This document shows, in pieces, positions 1 through 5,791 of a stretch of 23,408 nt of DNA. The notes under the pieces are model-generated. The model searched no databases. It saw only the letters and a list, made by a program, of their open reading frames with translations, and was not told the origin of the DNA. The stretch lies in IMG/VR virus record IMGVR_UViG_3300027659_000213, positions 1-23,408 of that record, one strand, 5' to 3'. The position numbers and the translations under genes were made by a program. Positions within the stretch are counted from its first letter, which is position 1. Each line of letters starts with the position of its first letter. The DNA comes from a virus.

Positions 1-135
1 CGTGATGTAGTGGTTAAGATACCCGAACCAGTTCAACCTGTGTCAAGTTCTTCAGCAGAAAAACTTGACTCAACTGAACCACCACCAAACCTTCCCGCTG
101 CAAAAGCACCAAAAACATCGACTGTAACAGGATAA
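1..135 (+). CDS. C-terminal end of upstream gene (probable portal protein), partial
   Basis: Frame 1 is open from the window edge to a TAA at 133-135 and gives 44 residues rich in Pro, Ser, Ala and Glu (RDVVVKIPEPVQPV..., ending TSTVTG). No fold can be recognised in this low-complexity tail. The identity is inferred only from position: in lambda-like head modules the gene just before the protease/scaffold gene is the portal, and portals often end in disordered Pro/Ser-rich tails. It lies 39 bp before the protease start. It could be another head protein. Confidence 0.5.
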   Translation, partial: RDVVVKIPEPVQPVSSSSAEKLDSTEPPPNLPAAKAPKTSTVTG

Positions 136-138
136 TTG

Positions 139-168
139 TTGACAACACTAGACGATTGGATGTAATAT
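139..168 (+). promoter_or_regulatory. Sigma70-type promoter for the head operon
   Basis: A perfect -35 hexamer TTGACA (139-144) is followed after 18 bases by TAATAT (163-168), five of six matches to TATAAT. It sits in the 39-bp gap between the portal-like gene and the protease. The expected start site, about 6-8 bases after the -10, is at about 174-176, on the protease ATG at 175, so the transcript could be leaderless. Confidence 0.55.
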
Positions 169-174
169 CATACT

Positions 175-1254
175 ATGAATGCCGTCATCGAAAATAAACC
201 AGGTGTAGTTGACCGAAACAAGTGCATTGTTTACGGTGTAAAAGTGCTTGGTTTTAGCTCAATGAATGGCAGAATCTACGATCCAAAAGCGATTCGTGAT
301 GCAGTTCCGCTTTACGAAAACGCTCCAGTAAATAAAGACCACAAAACCGAAGCACCTTTGTTTTCTGATCGGCTAGGATGGCTTCAAAATGTCCGCTTTA
401 CCTCAGAAGGTTTATACGCTGACTTCAGATACAACCCCCATGCTGATGGGATTGATTCGTTTTTGTGGTTTGCTGAAAATAATGGCCTCGGTGATGTAGG
501 CTTTAGCCATCTCGTTAGTGGCAAATCAATTCCAGACCAAGATGGTACAGAAAGAGTAGTAAGAATCGACAGAGTAAGATCGGTGGATCTAGTTGCAAAC
601 CCTGCAACTACCACCACCATTTTTGAATCCAAGGAGACTGTAATGAAAAATGACAAAATGATGACCGAAGAAAATCCTGTAAAGGAAATGTATAAGGAAG
701 AGGTTCCTGATGTTGCACCCGCACAAGAACCAACTGCTGAACCGACTTCGGAAGAACCGTCTTCTGATATGCTCAAGAAGATTATGGAAATTTGCGTTGG
801 CCCAGGTGAAGGTTCGGCAAAAGGTCAGATGATTCTTGACCTTATTGCTAATGCAACTGGCCTCGGTGGAGATATGGCATCTGAAACCACAGATGTAACT
901 GGAATGAGCAAAACTTCTGGTACACCAGCACAAGCTAAAGTTGGTGATACTGAAGAAGATCCAACCGAAGATGAACTTGAAGAATCTTTAAAAGAACTTG
1001 AAGACCTTCGCAAATGGAAAGCCGAAAAACTCAATGAAGAAAAAATATTCTCCCTGCTTAAGGAGAATAAATTGGAGCCAACCCCTGTGTTTGTGAAGCA
1101 ACTTTCCGCTATCGGTGAAACGATGTGGGCAGAAGCAATCGAAGACAGGAAAAAGGTTGCTCTTGTCAGAGCTAGCGTTAAGCCAGTTAGTTCGACTGCA
1201 ATCCAAGGCGAGTCGAATTATCAACAGTTCCGTGAAAATGTCCTTGGCAAGTAA
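175..1254 (+). CDS. Head maturation protease with C-terminal scaffold domain
   Basis: This 359-aa protein has a typical phage prohead protease domain over residues 1 to about 152. The family layout is visible: VLGFSSMNGRIYDP near residues 25-38, a His in VNKDHK (His56), a Ser in VGFSHL (Ser111), and the closing strand VRSVDLVANPATTTTIFES. His56 and Ser111 are the likely catalytic pair, by analogy with serine head proteases. Residues 157-359 are acidic, low in complexity and then helical (EDELEESLKELEDLRKW), as expected of a scaffold or delta domain. It would cleave scaffold and capsid delta regions inside the prohead. No Shine-Dalgarno precedes ATG 175, while a strong one precedes the internal ATG 643, so the full-length form is probably the minor product. 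The protease-scaffold fusion resembles lambda C/Nu3. Confidence 0.85.
   Translation: MNAVIENKPGVVDRNKCIVYGVKVLGFSSMNGRIYDPKAIRDAVPLYENAPVNKDHKTEAPLFSDRLGWLQNVRFTSEGLYADFRYNPHADGIDSFLWFAENNGLGDVGFSHLVSGKSIPDQDGTERVVRIDRVRSVDLVANPATTTTIFESKETVMKNDKMMTEENPVKEMYKEEVPDVAPAQEPTAEPTSEEPSSDMLKKIMEICVGPGEGSAKGQMILDLIANATGLGGDMASETTDVTGMSKTSGTPAQAKVGDTEEDPTEDELEESLKELEDLRKWKAEKLNEEKIFSLLKENKLEPTPVFVKQLSAIGETMWAEAIEDRKKVALVRASVKPVSSTAIQGESNYQQFRENVLGK
631..636 (+). promoter_or_regulatory. Internal ribosome binding site for scaffold
   Basis: AAGGAG lies six bases before ATG 643, inside the protease reading frame (codons for SKE). It is the only strong Shine-Dalgarno associated with this locus, because the upstream ATG 175 has none. 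It sets the start of the nested scaffold product. Confidence 0.7.
643..1254 (+). CDS. Nested in-frame scaffold protein (Nu3-like)
   Basis: An in-frame ATG at 643 (residue 157 of the long protein) has AAGGAG at 631-636 with a six-base spacer, the same ideal layout used by the major capsid gene. It falls just after the protease domain ends (ATTTTIFES). The predicted 203-aa product starts MKNDKMMTEENPV and carries an acidic, Pro-rich linker, a central helical patch, an acidic coiled-coil-like stretch (EDELEESLKELEDL) and a basic C-terminus, which suits an assembly scaffold that binds capsid. Lambda makes Nu3 from inside C in exactly this way. Independent expression is inferred from the ribosome binding site and not proven. 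Confidence 0.72.
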   Translation: MKNDKMMTEENPVKEMYKEEVPDVAPAQEPTAEPTSEEPSSDMLKKIMEICVGPGEGSAKGQMILDLIANATGLGGDMASETTDVTGMSKTSGTPAQAKVGDTEEDPTEDELEESLKELEDLRKWKAEKLNEEKIFSLLKENKLEPTPVFVKQLSAIGETMWAEAIEDRKKVALVRASVKPVSSTAIQGESNYQQFRENVLGK

Positions 1255-1274
1255 GCCATCCATTTAAGGAGTCT

Positions 1275-1751
1275 ATGACTATGGCGATTACTTACAGTTT
1301 CAATGCGACTAATCCTGTGGTGGCTCCTGTTGCCACCGACAAGGCGATTCAAGTTGGCGATCTAGTAGCTTTATCTTCGGGTAGTGCTATTTCCGCTCTT
1401 GATTTCACTTGGGATACCAACTTGGCAACAACCCAAGAAAACTTTGCAAGTGCTTTTCTTGGCATTTCTGGCCAATTAAAGAGAGATGATATCGCACTTG
1501 TGTATGGTAACTCGGTAGCCAACCAGATTCGGATTGATTGCTCTGGTATCTACGCTGGTGATTATACTGGTTCCGCTTTGCTTGTTGGTGATTTTGTTGG
1601 CCCCACTTCCGTATCTAGCGTTCTTCAGCCACAATCTTTGGTTAAAGTTGCATCCGCTGCTTTGGCTATTGGTCGAGTTGTTGAAGCACTTGCTGGTACT
1701 GGTACTGTAAAATTCCAATTGTTGTCTAGTCAAAACCCTGTGGCCCGATAA
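1275..1751 (+). CDS. Probable capsid decoration protein
   Basis: A 158-aa (or 156-aa) beta-rich protein between the protease/scaffold gene and the major capsid gene, the position of gpD in lambda. It has short hydrophobic strands with Gly, Thr and Ser turns (IQVGDLVAL, FLGISGQL, AIGRVVEAL) and no signal peptide or membrane segment. The IQVGDLV...IGRVVEA pattern resembles small capsid-cementing (fibre-type) proteins. Two ATGs compete: AAGGAG at 1266-1271 is three bases from ATG 1275 but nine from ATG 1281 (MAITYSF), so the second start is at least as likely. The function is inferred from position and composition and has not been tested by homology search. Confidence 0.6.
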   Translation: MTMAITYSFNATNPVVAPVATDKAIQVGDLVALSSGSAISALDFTWDTNLATTQENFASAFLGISGQLKRDDIALVYGNSVANQIRIDCSGIYAGDYTGSALLVGDFVGPTSVSSVLQPQSLVKVASAALAIGRVVEALAGTGTVKFQLLSSQNPVAR

Positions 1752-1776
1752 TCCACAACTTTTTAAGGAGATTGAT

Positions 1777-2994
1777 ATGAAGAGTCTAGGTAAAAAGCTG
1801 AAGGAATTCGGCCAACAAAATGGTTTGGCTAAAACCAAAGCGTTCTTTTCGGAATCCATTTCCAAAGGCGATATCGCTGTAAGCAGAATTTCCCTTAGAG
1901 GCCTTGCAGAAGGCATCATGGGCGATGATTGGGCCGAACAGCTTAATCGCTTTAATGGCCCAGATCGAACCTTTATGGAAGCAACCGAAGCAGTAGATGC
2001 TTCTAACTTTGCTGCCATTACTGGTCAGATCCTTATCACTACGGTTCAAGAAAAGTATAAGTTGGCATCATTCATTGGTGATCAACTTGTATCGACCATC
2101 CCTGCTGGCCAGAACCTTTCGACTGAGATTATTCCTTGGTTGTCTGATATCAGCCCTTCGCCAGAAGTGGTTCAACCTGGTATGCCTTATCCACAAACCC
2201 AGTTCTCTGGTAACTATGTACGACTTCCAGCCATCGAAAAGGTGGGGCGAATTTGTGCAATTACCGCAGAAATGATTTATTCGGATAAGACCTCGCAAGC
2301 TTTGGCATCTGCCGAATCCGTAGGTACTTATTGCGGTCTAGTGCGTGAAGAGAGGATTCTTAACACGGTACTTGGCCTCACAGGTAGCTATGTATACGGT
2401 ACTGCTGCTGGTGCAGAAGCAACTTTGAATACCTATTCAACCACCGCACAGGCTGGTATGACATTTGGATTCATTAATAAGGTTGCATCTTATTCACTAA
2501 GCAACTTTGCTTCTATCAACACGCTAGAGCAGTTGTTTTATCAAATGAAAGATCCGAATACTGGTAAGCCAATCGATATCTTTGGCCCTGGTATGCAAAT
2601 GCTTGTTATGCCTTTCCAAAAGTATACTGCTTCTAGGATTCTTAATCCTCAGACAGTTACCAAAAATGGGCCTTTTGCCACTTCTGGTGATGTCGAGCAG
2701 TTGGAAAGTCCTAATCCGCTTGACAACAACTATGGTCTTCTCACATCCGCTCATGCGAGAAACCTGTTGGTAACCAGCGGTATTGCAGCTTCCACCGCAG
2801 ACAAATATGTCTATCTTGGTAACTTCAAGAAAGCGTTTGTCTGGAGAGAGGCCAAGCCAATGGAAGTTGTTCAAGCCCCTGCGAATAATTGGGCCGAGTT
2901 TAATCAGGATATTGCGGTTGCCATCAAGGCTTCTTGGTGGGGTTCTGCTGGTGTTACTGATCCTCGTTATGTTGTTCAAGGACTCCCTGCTTAG
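1777..2994 (+). CDS. Major capsid protein (HK97-fold type)
   Basis: A 405-aa protein following the protease/scaffold and decoration genes, with a strong AAGGAG six bases before its ATG. The length and composition fit an HK97-type coat protein: a charged helical N-terminus (MKSLGKKLKEFGQQNG, residues 1 to about 60) that could be a delta region or N-arm, then an alternating beta/alpha core, and a C-terminal part with FNQDIAVAIKASWWG and TDPRYVVQG typical of the closing P-domain strands. Acidic patches such as MGDDWAEQLNRFNGPDRTF lie before the core. It forms the shell that the upstream protease processes. A hairpin terminator follows directly, probably to set high expression relative to downstream genes. 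The cleavage site cannot be placed by eye. Confidence 0.82.
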   Translation: MKSLGKKLKEFGQQNGLAKTKAFFSESISKGDIAVSRISLRGLAEGIMGDDWAEQLNRFNGPDRTFMEATEAVDASNFAAITGQILITTVQEKYKLASFIGDQLVSTIPAGQNLSTEIIPWLSDISPSPEVVQPGMPYPQTQFSGNYVRLPAIEKVGRICAITAEMIYSDKTSQALASAESVGTYCGLVREERILNTVLGLTGSYVYGTAAGAEATLNTYSTTAQAGMTFGFINKVASYSLSNFASINTLEQLFYQMKDPNTGKPIDIFGPGMQMLVMPFQKYTASRILNPQTVTKNGPFATSGDVEQLESPNPLDNNYGLLTSAHARNLLVTSGIAASTADKYVYLGNFKKAFVWREAKPMEVVQAPANNWAEFNQDIAVAIKASWWGSAGVTDPRYVVQGLPA

Positions 2995-3013
2995 TCCTAC
3001 CTACCATGAGGTT

Positions 3014-3046
3014 GGGGGCCAGTTCTTGGCCCCTAGCTTTCTTTTT
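3014..3046 (+). terminator. Intrinsic terminator after the major capsid gene
   Basis: GGGGCCA (3015-3021) pairs perfectly with TGGCCCC (3027-3033) around a five-base loop, with a G-T pair extending the stem. After AGC the strand runs TTTCTTTTT (3038-3046). This is a good rho-independent hairpin in the 63-bp gap between the capsid gene and the next gene. It is probably leaky, since the following neck and tail genes have no obvious promoter of their own. Confidence 0.7.
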
Positions 3047-3057
3047 AAGAGGTTATT

Positions 3058-3270
3058 ATGCCAACTCCAGCCGAAAACCTCCTGACTATAAGAGACAACT
3101 ATATAAATGCATTGGTGGCTGATTCTGCCAGCCCACAGCCTTCTTATTCATGGGAAGGTGTTGCTGTTTCTAGGACAGAGTGGAGGCAGCAAACCTTGCA
3201 GCATATTACGCAAGTTAATAAACTGCTGACTTATGTGAATCCGCAAACATACAAGACACAATTCATGTAA
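3058..3270 (+). CDS. Small helical neck-region protein
   Basis: A 70-aa protein (MPTPAENLLTIRDNY...) preceded by AGAGG five bases before ATG 3058. It is largely helical, with a central SYSWEGVAVSRTEW turn, and no Cys or membrane segment. Its size and place just after the coat gene match small head-completion proteins such as lambda FI/W-type products, but I see no diagnostic motif. Short proteins with this NLLTIRDNY start recur in phage capsid operons (recall). Function unknown; head-tail joining or packaging support is the best guess. Confidence 0.55.
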   Translation: MPTPAENLLTIRDNYINALVADSASPQPSYSWEGVAVSRTEWRQQTLQHITQVNKLLTYVNPQTYKTQFM

Positions 3271-3279
3271 GAGGTGTGT

Positions 3280-3600
3280 ATGCCTACGCTAAATTTGTCT
3301 CAGGAATATCATGTCTTTGATAATCCAGAAGTATTGATTTTGAAGAATATAGACAATGTTACTGCTACGACAAATTATGGTTTTAGAAGAGCAATGACTT
3401 TGGCTTACACCGATCAAAGTGGTGTAGCAAAGATTGAGAATATAACAAGATTTTTGGTGTGGAAAGCTAATCTTGGCGGGTTTAAGCCAATGATTGATTG
3501 CGAAATAACGGATGTTAATTCGGTTAAGTATTATGTCAACCAAATTGATAACTCTGGAAACAGAGAATATTACGGTCTTGATTGCACTCAACAGAGTTAA
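3280..3600 (+). CDS. Putative head-tail stopper / connector protein
   Basis: A 106-aa protein. GAGG at 3271-3274 is five bases before ATG 3280, so this start is preferred to the in-frame GTG at 3274. It is mostly beta, with the pattern TRFLVWKANLGGFKPMIDCEIT then VNSVKYYVNQIDN and a Cys-containing end (YGLDCTQQS). An LGG...P...D.IT.....Y.V..I pattern is typical of small beta-barrel stopper proteins that close the head after packaging. It sits between the small neck gene and the tail-terminator-like gene and ends two bases before the next ATG, consistent with coupled translation. The assignment rests on pattern and position. Confidence 0.5.
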   Translation: MPTLNLSQEYHVFDNPEVLILKNIDNVTATTNYGFRRAMTLAYTDQSGVAKIENITRFLVWKANLGGFKPMIDCEITDVNSVKYYVNQIDNSGNREYYGLDCTQQS

Positions 3601-3602
3601 AC

Positions 3603-4082
3603 ATGAATAACAGAATATATCGCAAGCCAAGGCCAATAATGGCAGTCAATGCAGCAGATCGTTACACTACGATCATGGATACTGTTGCAGAAAACTTGGT
3701 TGCTTTAACTTATACTGTTTACAAGCGTAAGGGTGCGGTAATAAGAGAATCTGATGTGTTTCCATGCGTGGTGATAGCACCATCAGAAGAAGGCGAAGAA
3801 TTAGGGATAGAAGCCCTTGGCGGGATATCTGAGTACATATATTCAATCAGGGTTTATTACATTCAAGAGTACGCTAGGGATCTTGTGTATACGGATCTTG
3901 ATGACAGATACAAAATAAGAAAAGAAGTTTTTCAGATAGGCCAGTTCCCAGGGTCTATTAGCCCTTCAAGAGTTATGGTAAAAGGAATTCAGCCCTTTTC
4001 TGTCAACAGTAACCCGAATACAGTTTACAATGTTACTGGTTTTCGTGTATCATATGGTTTCATGGAACAGGGTTTAGTTTAA
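3603..4082 (+). CDS. Putative tail terminator / tail completion protein
   Basis: A 159-aa alpha/beta protein starting MNNRIYRKPRPIM at ATG 3603, with a weak AGAG six bases upstream. A TTG at 3582 in the same frame would overlap the previous gene and has no ribosome site, so it was not used. An N-terminal helix (YTTIMDTVAENLVALTYTVY) is followed by strands carrying FPCVVIAPSEE and YIYSIRVYYIQEY and a C-terminal strand VYNVTGFRVSYGF. That order (helix, then V-rich strands, then a long helix near VYTDLDDRYKIRKEVF) resembles tail terminators of the lambda U type, and the gene lies directly before the tail-tube genes. Identity inferred. Confidence 0.5.
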   Translation: MNNRIYRKPRPIMAVNAADRYTTIMDTVAENLVALTYTVYKRKGAVIRESDVFPCVVIAPSEEGEELGIEALGGISEYIYSIRVYYIQEYARDLVYTDLDDRYKIRKEVFQIGQFPGSISPSRVMVKGIQPFSVNSNPNTVYNVTGFRVSYGFMEQGLV

Positions 4083-4097
4083 CTTAAGGAGTTAAAT

Positions 4098-4601
4098 ATG
4101 GCAGCAGTCACAAATTACTTTTTAACAGGCAAAATAGCTTTATTTGGTATGCTTAGAACTGATGGAACCGTTGGTACTGGAACTCTTCCGGTTACAACCG
4201 CAACCATTGCAGTAAAAATGGATACGCCTGATGCATCTAGTTTTGCCACTAATGGTTTCACAGGATTAGTTCCAGGCATTAAAAGTGCAGAAATAACTGT
4301 TGAAATTCTTTACGATAAAGTTGCATTGCCACCAATTTTTGCTGGCATGAAGGCTGATGTAGAACTTAATCCAACTGGTGGAAGGGCAGCGTTTTTAGCT
4401 TTAAGCCCAACATCAACTGAAGCTACATTAGGAACAGATGAATATGGGCCTTATGGTGGCGATCCGCTAACATTTGTTTTTGAAAACTGTACGGTTACTG
4501 CGGTCACTTATGATGTGCCTGTTAAAGATGTTCAGAAGGTTAAATTAACTTTAATTCCTTCGGCATCTGCAGAAGTTAACTTTGGCGAAGTTGCATTCTA
4601 A
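4098..4601 (+). CDS. Tail tube-like protein 1
   Basis: A 167-aa beta-rich protein with AAGGAG eight bases or fewer before ATG 4098. It is placed where lambda has V, just before the chaperone pair. Long Thr/Val-rich strands and a C-terminal block FENCTVTAVTYDVPVKDVQK followed by VKLTLIPS are seen. The same block recurs in the next gene (ITNCILTAINYDAAVKDIQK), so the two are related. Likely role: stacking hexameric rings that form the tail tube. Which of the two copies is the main tube subunit cannot be told from sequence. Confidence 0.62.
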   Translation: MAAVTNYFLTGKIALFGMLRTDGTVGTGTLPVTTATIAVKMDTPDASSFATNGFTGLVPGIKSAEITVEILYDKVALPPIFAGMKADVELNPTGGRAAFLALSPTSTEATLGTDEYGPYGGDPLTFVFENCTVTAVTYDVPVKDVQKVKLTLIPSASAEVNFGEVAF

Positions 4602-4617
4602 TCAAGGAGATTTAATA

Positions 4618-5007
4618 ATGGCTATTCTCTCAGGAAGATTTGGTAGCGTGTCTATTGGTGCTTTGGCAAATGTTCCAGCTACAAATATATCTGTTAATAG
4701 TAAAGCGGAAACAATTGATTCGACTAATTTTAACAACATGGGTTTTGATTCTCATGTTATTGGTTTGTATTCGGCTGAAATAACTTGTGATTTACTTGAA
4801 GTTATTGACGGATACGGATTGAAAGTTGGATCGACTGGGTCGATTGTTATTATCGATGATAACAGCGAAGGTGCGGTAAATCCTGTTACATACACAATAA
4901 CCAATTGTATATTAACTGCTATCAATTATGATGCAGCGGTAAAAGACATCCAAAAGATGAGCCTTACCTTTGCAACTTTTGGTGAATTTAGCTTTATTGT
5001 TGGTTAA
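4618..5007 (+). CDS. Tail tube-like protein 2 (paralogue of preceding gene)
   Basis: A 129-aa protein starting MAILSGRFGSVSIGAL at ATG 4618, with AAGGAG at 4604-4609 and an eight-base spacer; an upstream in-frame TTG at 4591 or nearby would overlap the previous gene and lacks a ribosome site. Residues around 35-129 align by eye with the preceding gene: both have SAEIT, then T(F/Y)xxxNCxxTAxxYDxxVKDxQKxxLT. The N-terminal half is shorter, so one copy has lost or gained a loop. Probably a second tube or tube-related subunit made by tandem duplication. Confidence 0.6.
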   Translation: MAILSGRFGSVSIGALANVPATNISVNSKAETIDSTNFNNMGFDSHVIGLYSAEITCDLLEVIDGYGLKVGSTGSIVIIDDNSEGAVNPVTYTITNCILTAINYDAAVKDIQKMSLTFATFGEFSFIVG

Positions 5008-5025
5008 AATTTTGAAAGGAAGCAT

Positions 5026-5448
5026 ATGTCAGATACAGTAAACAGCCTTCTTAACTCCGAAGGCGAAGGGTCTTTAACTATTGAATTTAACGGTAAGAAA
5101 TACACCGCTGGACTCATTACACAAAAAGTTAAAGCTGACTTTGAAAAGAGAATGGAAAAGAAAGCATTAGATGCTGTATTTTCTCTCAAGAACAATCTTG
5201 AGCCAGTTGAGTTCCGTGAAGCGATATCTTCTGTAACAAGGGATATTGCTTCTGGAGCATATTCTTTTGGAAGCGAACTATCCATAGCAGCAATGTCTAC
5301 ACCTTCTGGTGCAATTGCATTAGCAGCATCATTATTCTCTGCCCCAGAGAATGAAGTGCAATCTTTGATGATGTCAGAGAAGGAAAGATTTGAAGCTGTA
5401 ATGGAAATAGTTCGGGAGAAGAGCTTCCCAAACGCAAAGAGGGGGTAA
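5026..5448 (+). CDS. Tail assembly chaperone (G-type), zero-frame product
   Basis: A 140-aa protein with AAGGA five bases before ATG 5026. It opens with a short beta part (GSLTIEFNGKKYTAGLI) and continues as a helical chaperone-like domain ending SFPNAKRG. It lies between the tube genes and the tape measure, exactly where tail assembly chaperones sit. Near its 3' end a phased -1 slippery heptamer CCCAAAC (5427-5433) allows a fraction of ribosomes to read into the downstream open frame, giving a G/GT pair. Chaperones of this kind hold the tape measure before tube polymerisation and are absent from the virion. Confidence 0.75.
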   Translation: MSDTVNSLLNSEGEGSLTIEFNGKKYTAGLITQKVKADFEKRMEKKALDAVFSLKNNLEPVEFREAISSVTRDIASGAYSFGSELSIAAMSTPSGAIALAASLFSAPENEVQSLMMSEKERFEAVMEIVREKSFPNAKRG

Positions 5449-5789
5449 GTGGTCAAACAACAAATGAACCAATACCTCCACCTAATTTAAAAAACTATTT
5501 TGTTAATTTAATGGACAAGCCTTATCTTCTTCGCCCTTGGGAAATAGAGCGTTTAACGGATAGGCAGATCATTGAACTGTATTATAGAGCTAGGAATGAT
5601 AAAGGTGTTCCTGTGACTATACCTGATGAACAACACGAATGGACTCAAAGAAGAAAACAGATAAGTACACAGGATTTGTTGTTGAATAAATTTGATAATT
5701 TTATGAAAATGGGTGCTATGATCGGGGCCAGTAGTAAGCAGATGATTGAGTCTTGGAAGCAGAAGTATGGCGAAGTTCCAAGGAAATAA
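5026..5789 (+). CDS. Tail assembly chaperone GT-type fusion made by -1 frameshift
   Basis: The product joins 5026-5433 to 5433-5789 by a -1 shift. After ...KSFPN the -1 frame reads RKEGVSGQTTNEPIPPPNLK and continues without a stop into the frame that contains MDKPYLLRPWEIERL, ending at TAA 5787-5789. The total is about 254 residues: 136 from the G frame and 118 from the T part. The T part has a Pro-rich linker and then a helical domain (DRQIIELYYRARNDK, EHEW-like EQHEWTQRRKQ). ATG 5511 inside it has no ribosome binding site, so separate translation is unlikely. The lambda G/GT precedent is well established and the gene order matches. Confidence 0.72.
5427..5433 (+). promoter_or_regulatory. 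Programmed -1 frameshift slippery site
   Basis: C CCA AAC is phased as X XXY YYZ in the G frame (codons TTC-CCA-AAC). A GGGAG resembling a Shine-Dalgarno lies at 5414-5418, eight bases upstream, where internal ribosome sites are known to stimulate -1 shifts (as in dnaX). A second, weaker option is the G5 run at 5441-5445, where glycyl-tRNA could slip with the TAA stop in the A site. The -1 frame is open from 5394 to 5786. Confidence 0.65.
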
Positions 5790-5791
5790 AA

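Noticed and set aside
384-3636. Long open frames on the minus strand across the head genes
   Set aside because: They mirror strong + strand genes, lack ribosome sites and have low-complexity or Ser/Phe-rich products typical of antisense shadows.
5511-5789. Independent 92-aa gene starting at ATG 5511
   Set aside because: It has no ribosome binding site, and the same frame is open upstream through the frameshift site, so it is better read as the T part of a G/GT fusion.
5753-5791. TTG start 13 codons upstream for the tape measure
   Set aside because: It lies inside the chaperone gene and has no ribosome site, whereas ATG 5792 has AAGGA at a good distance.
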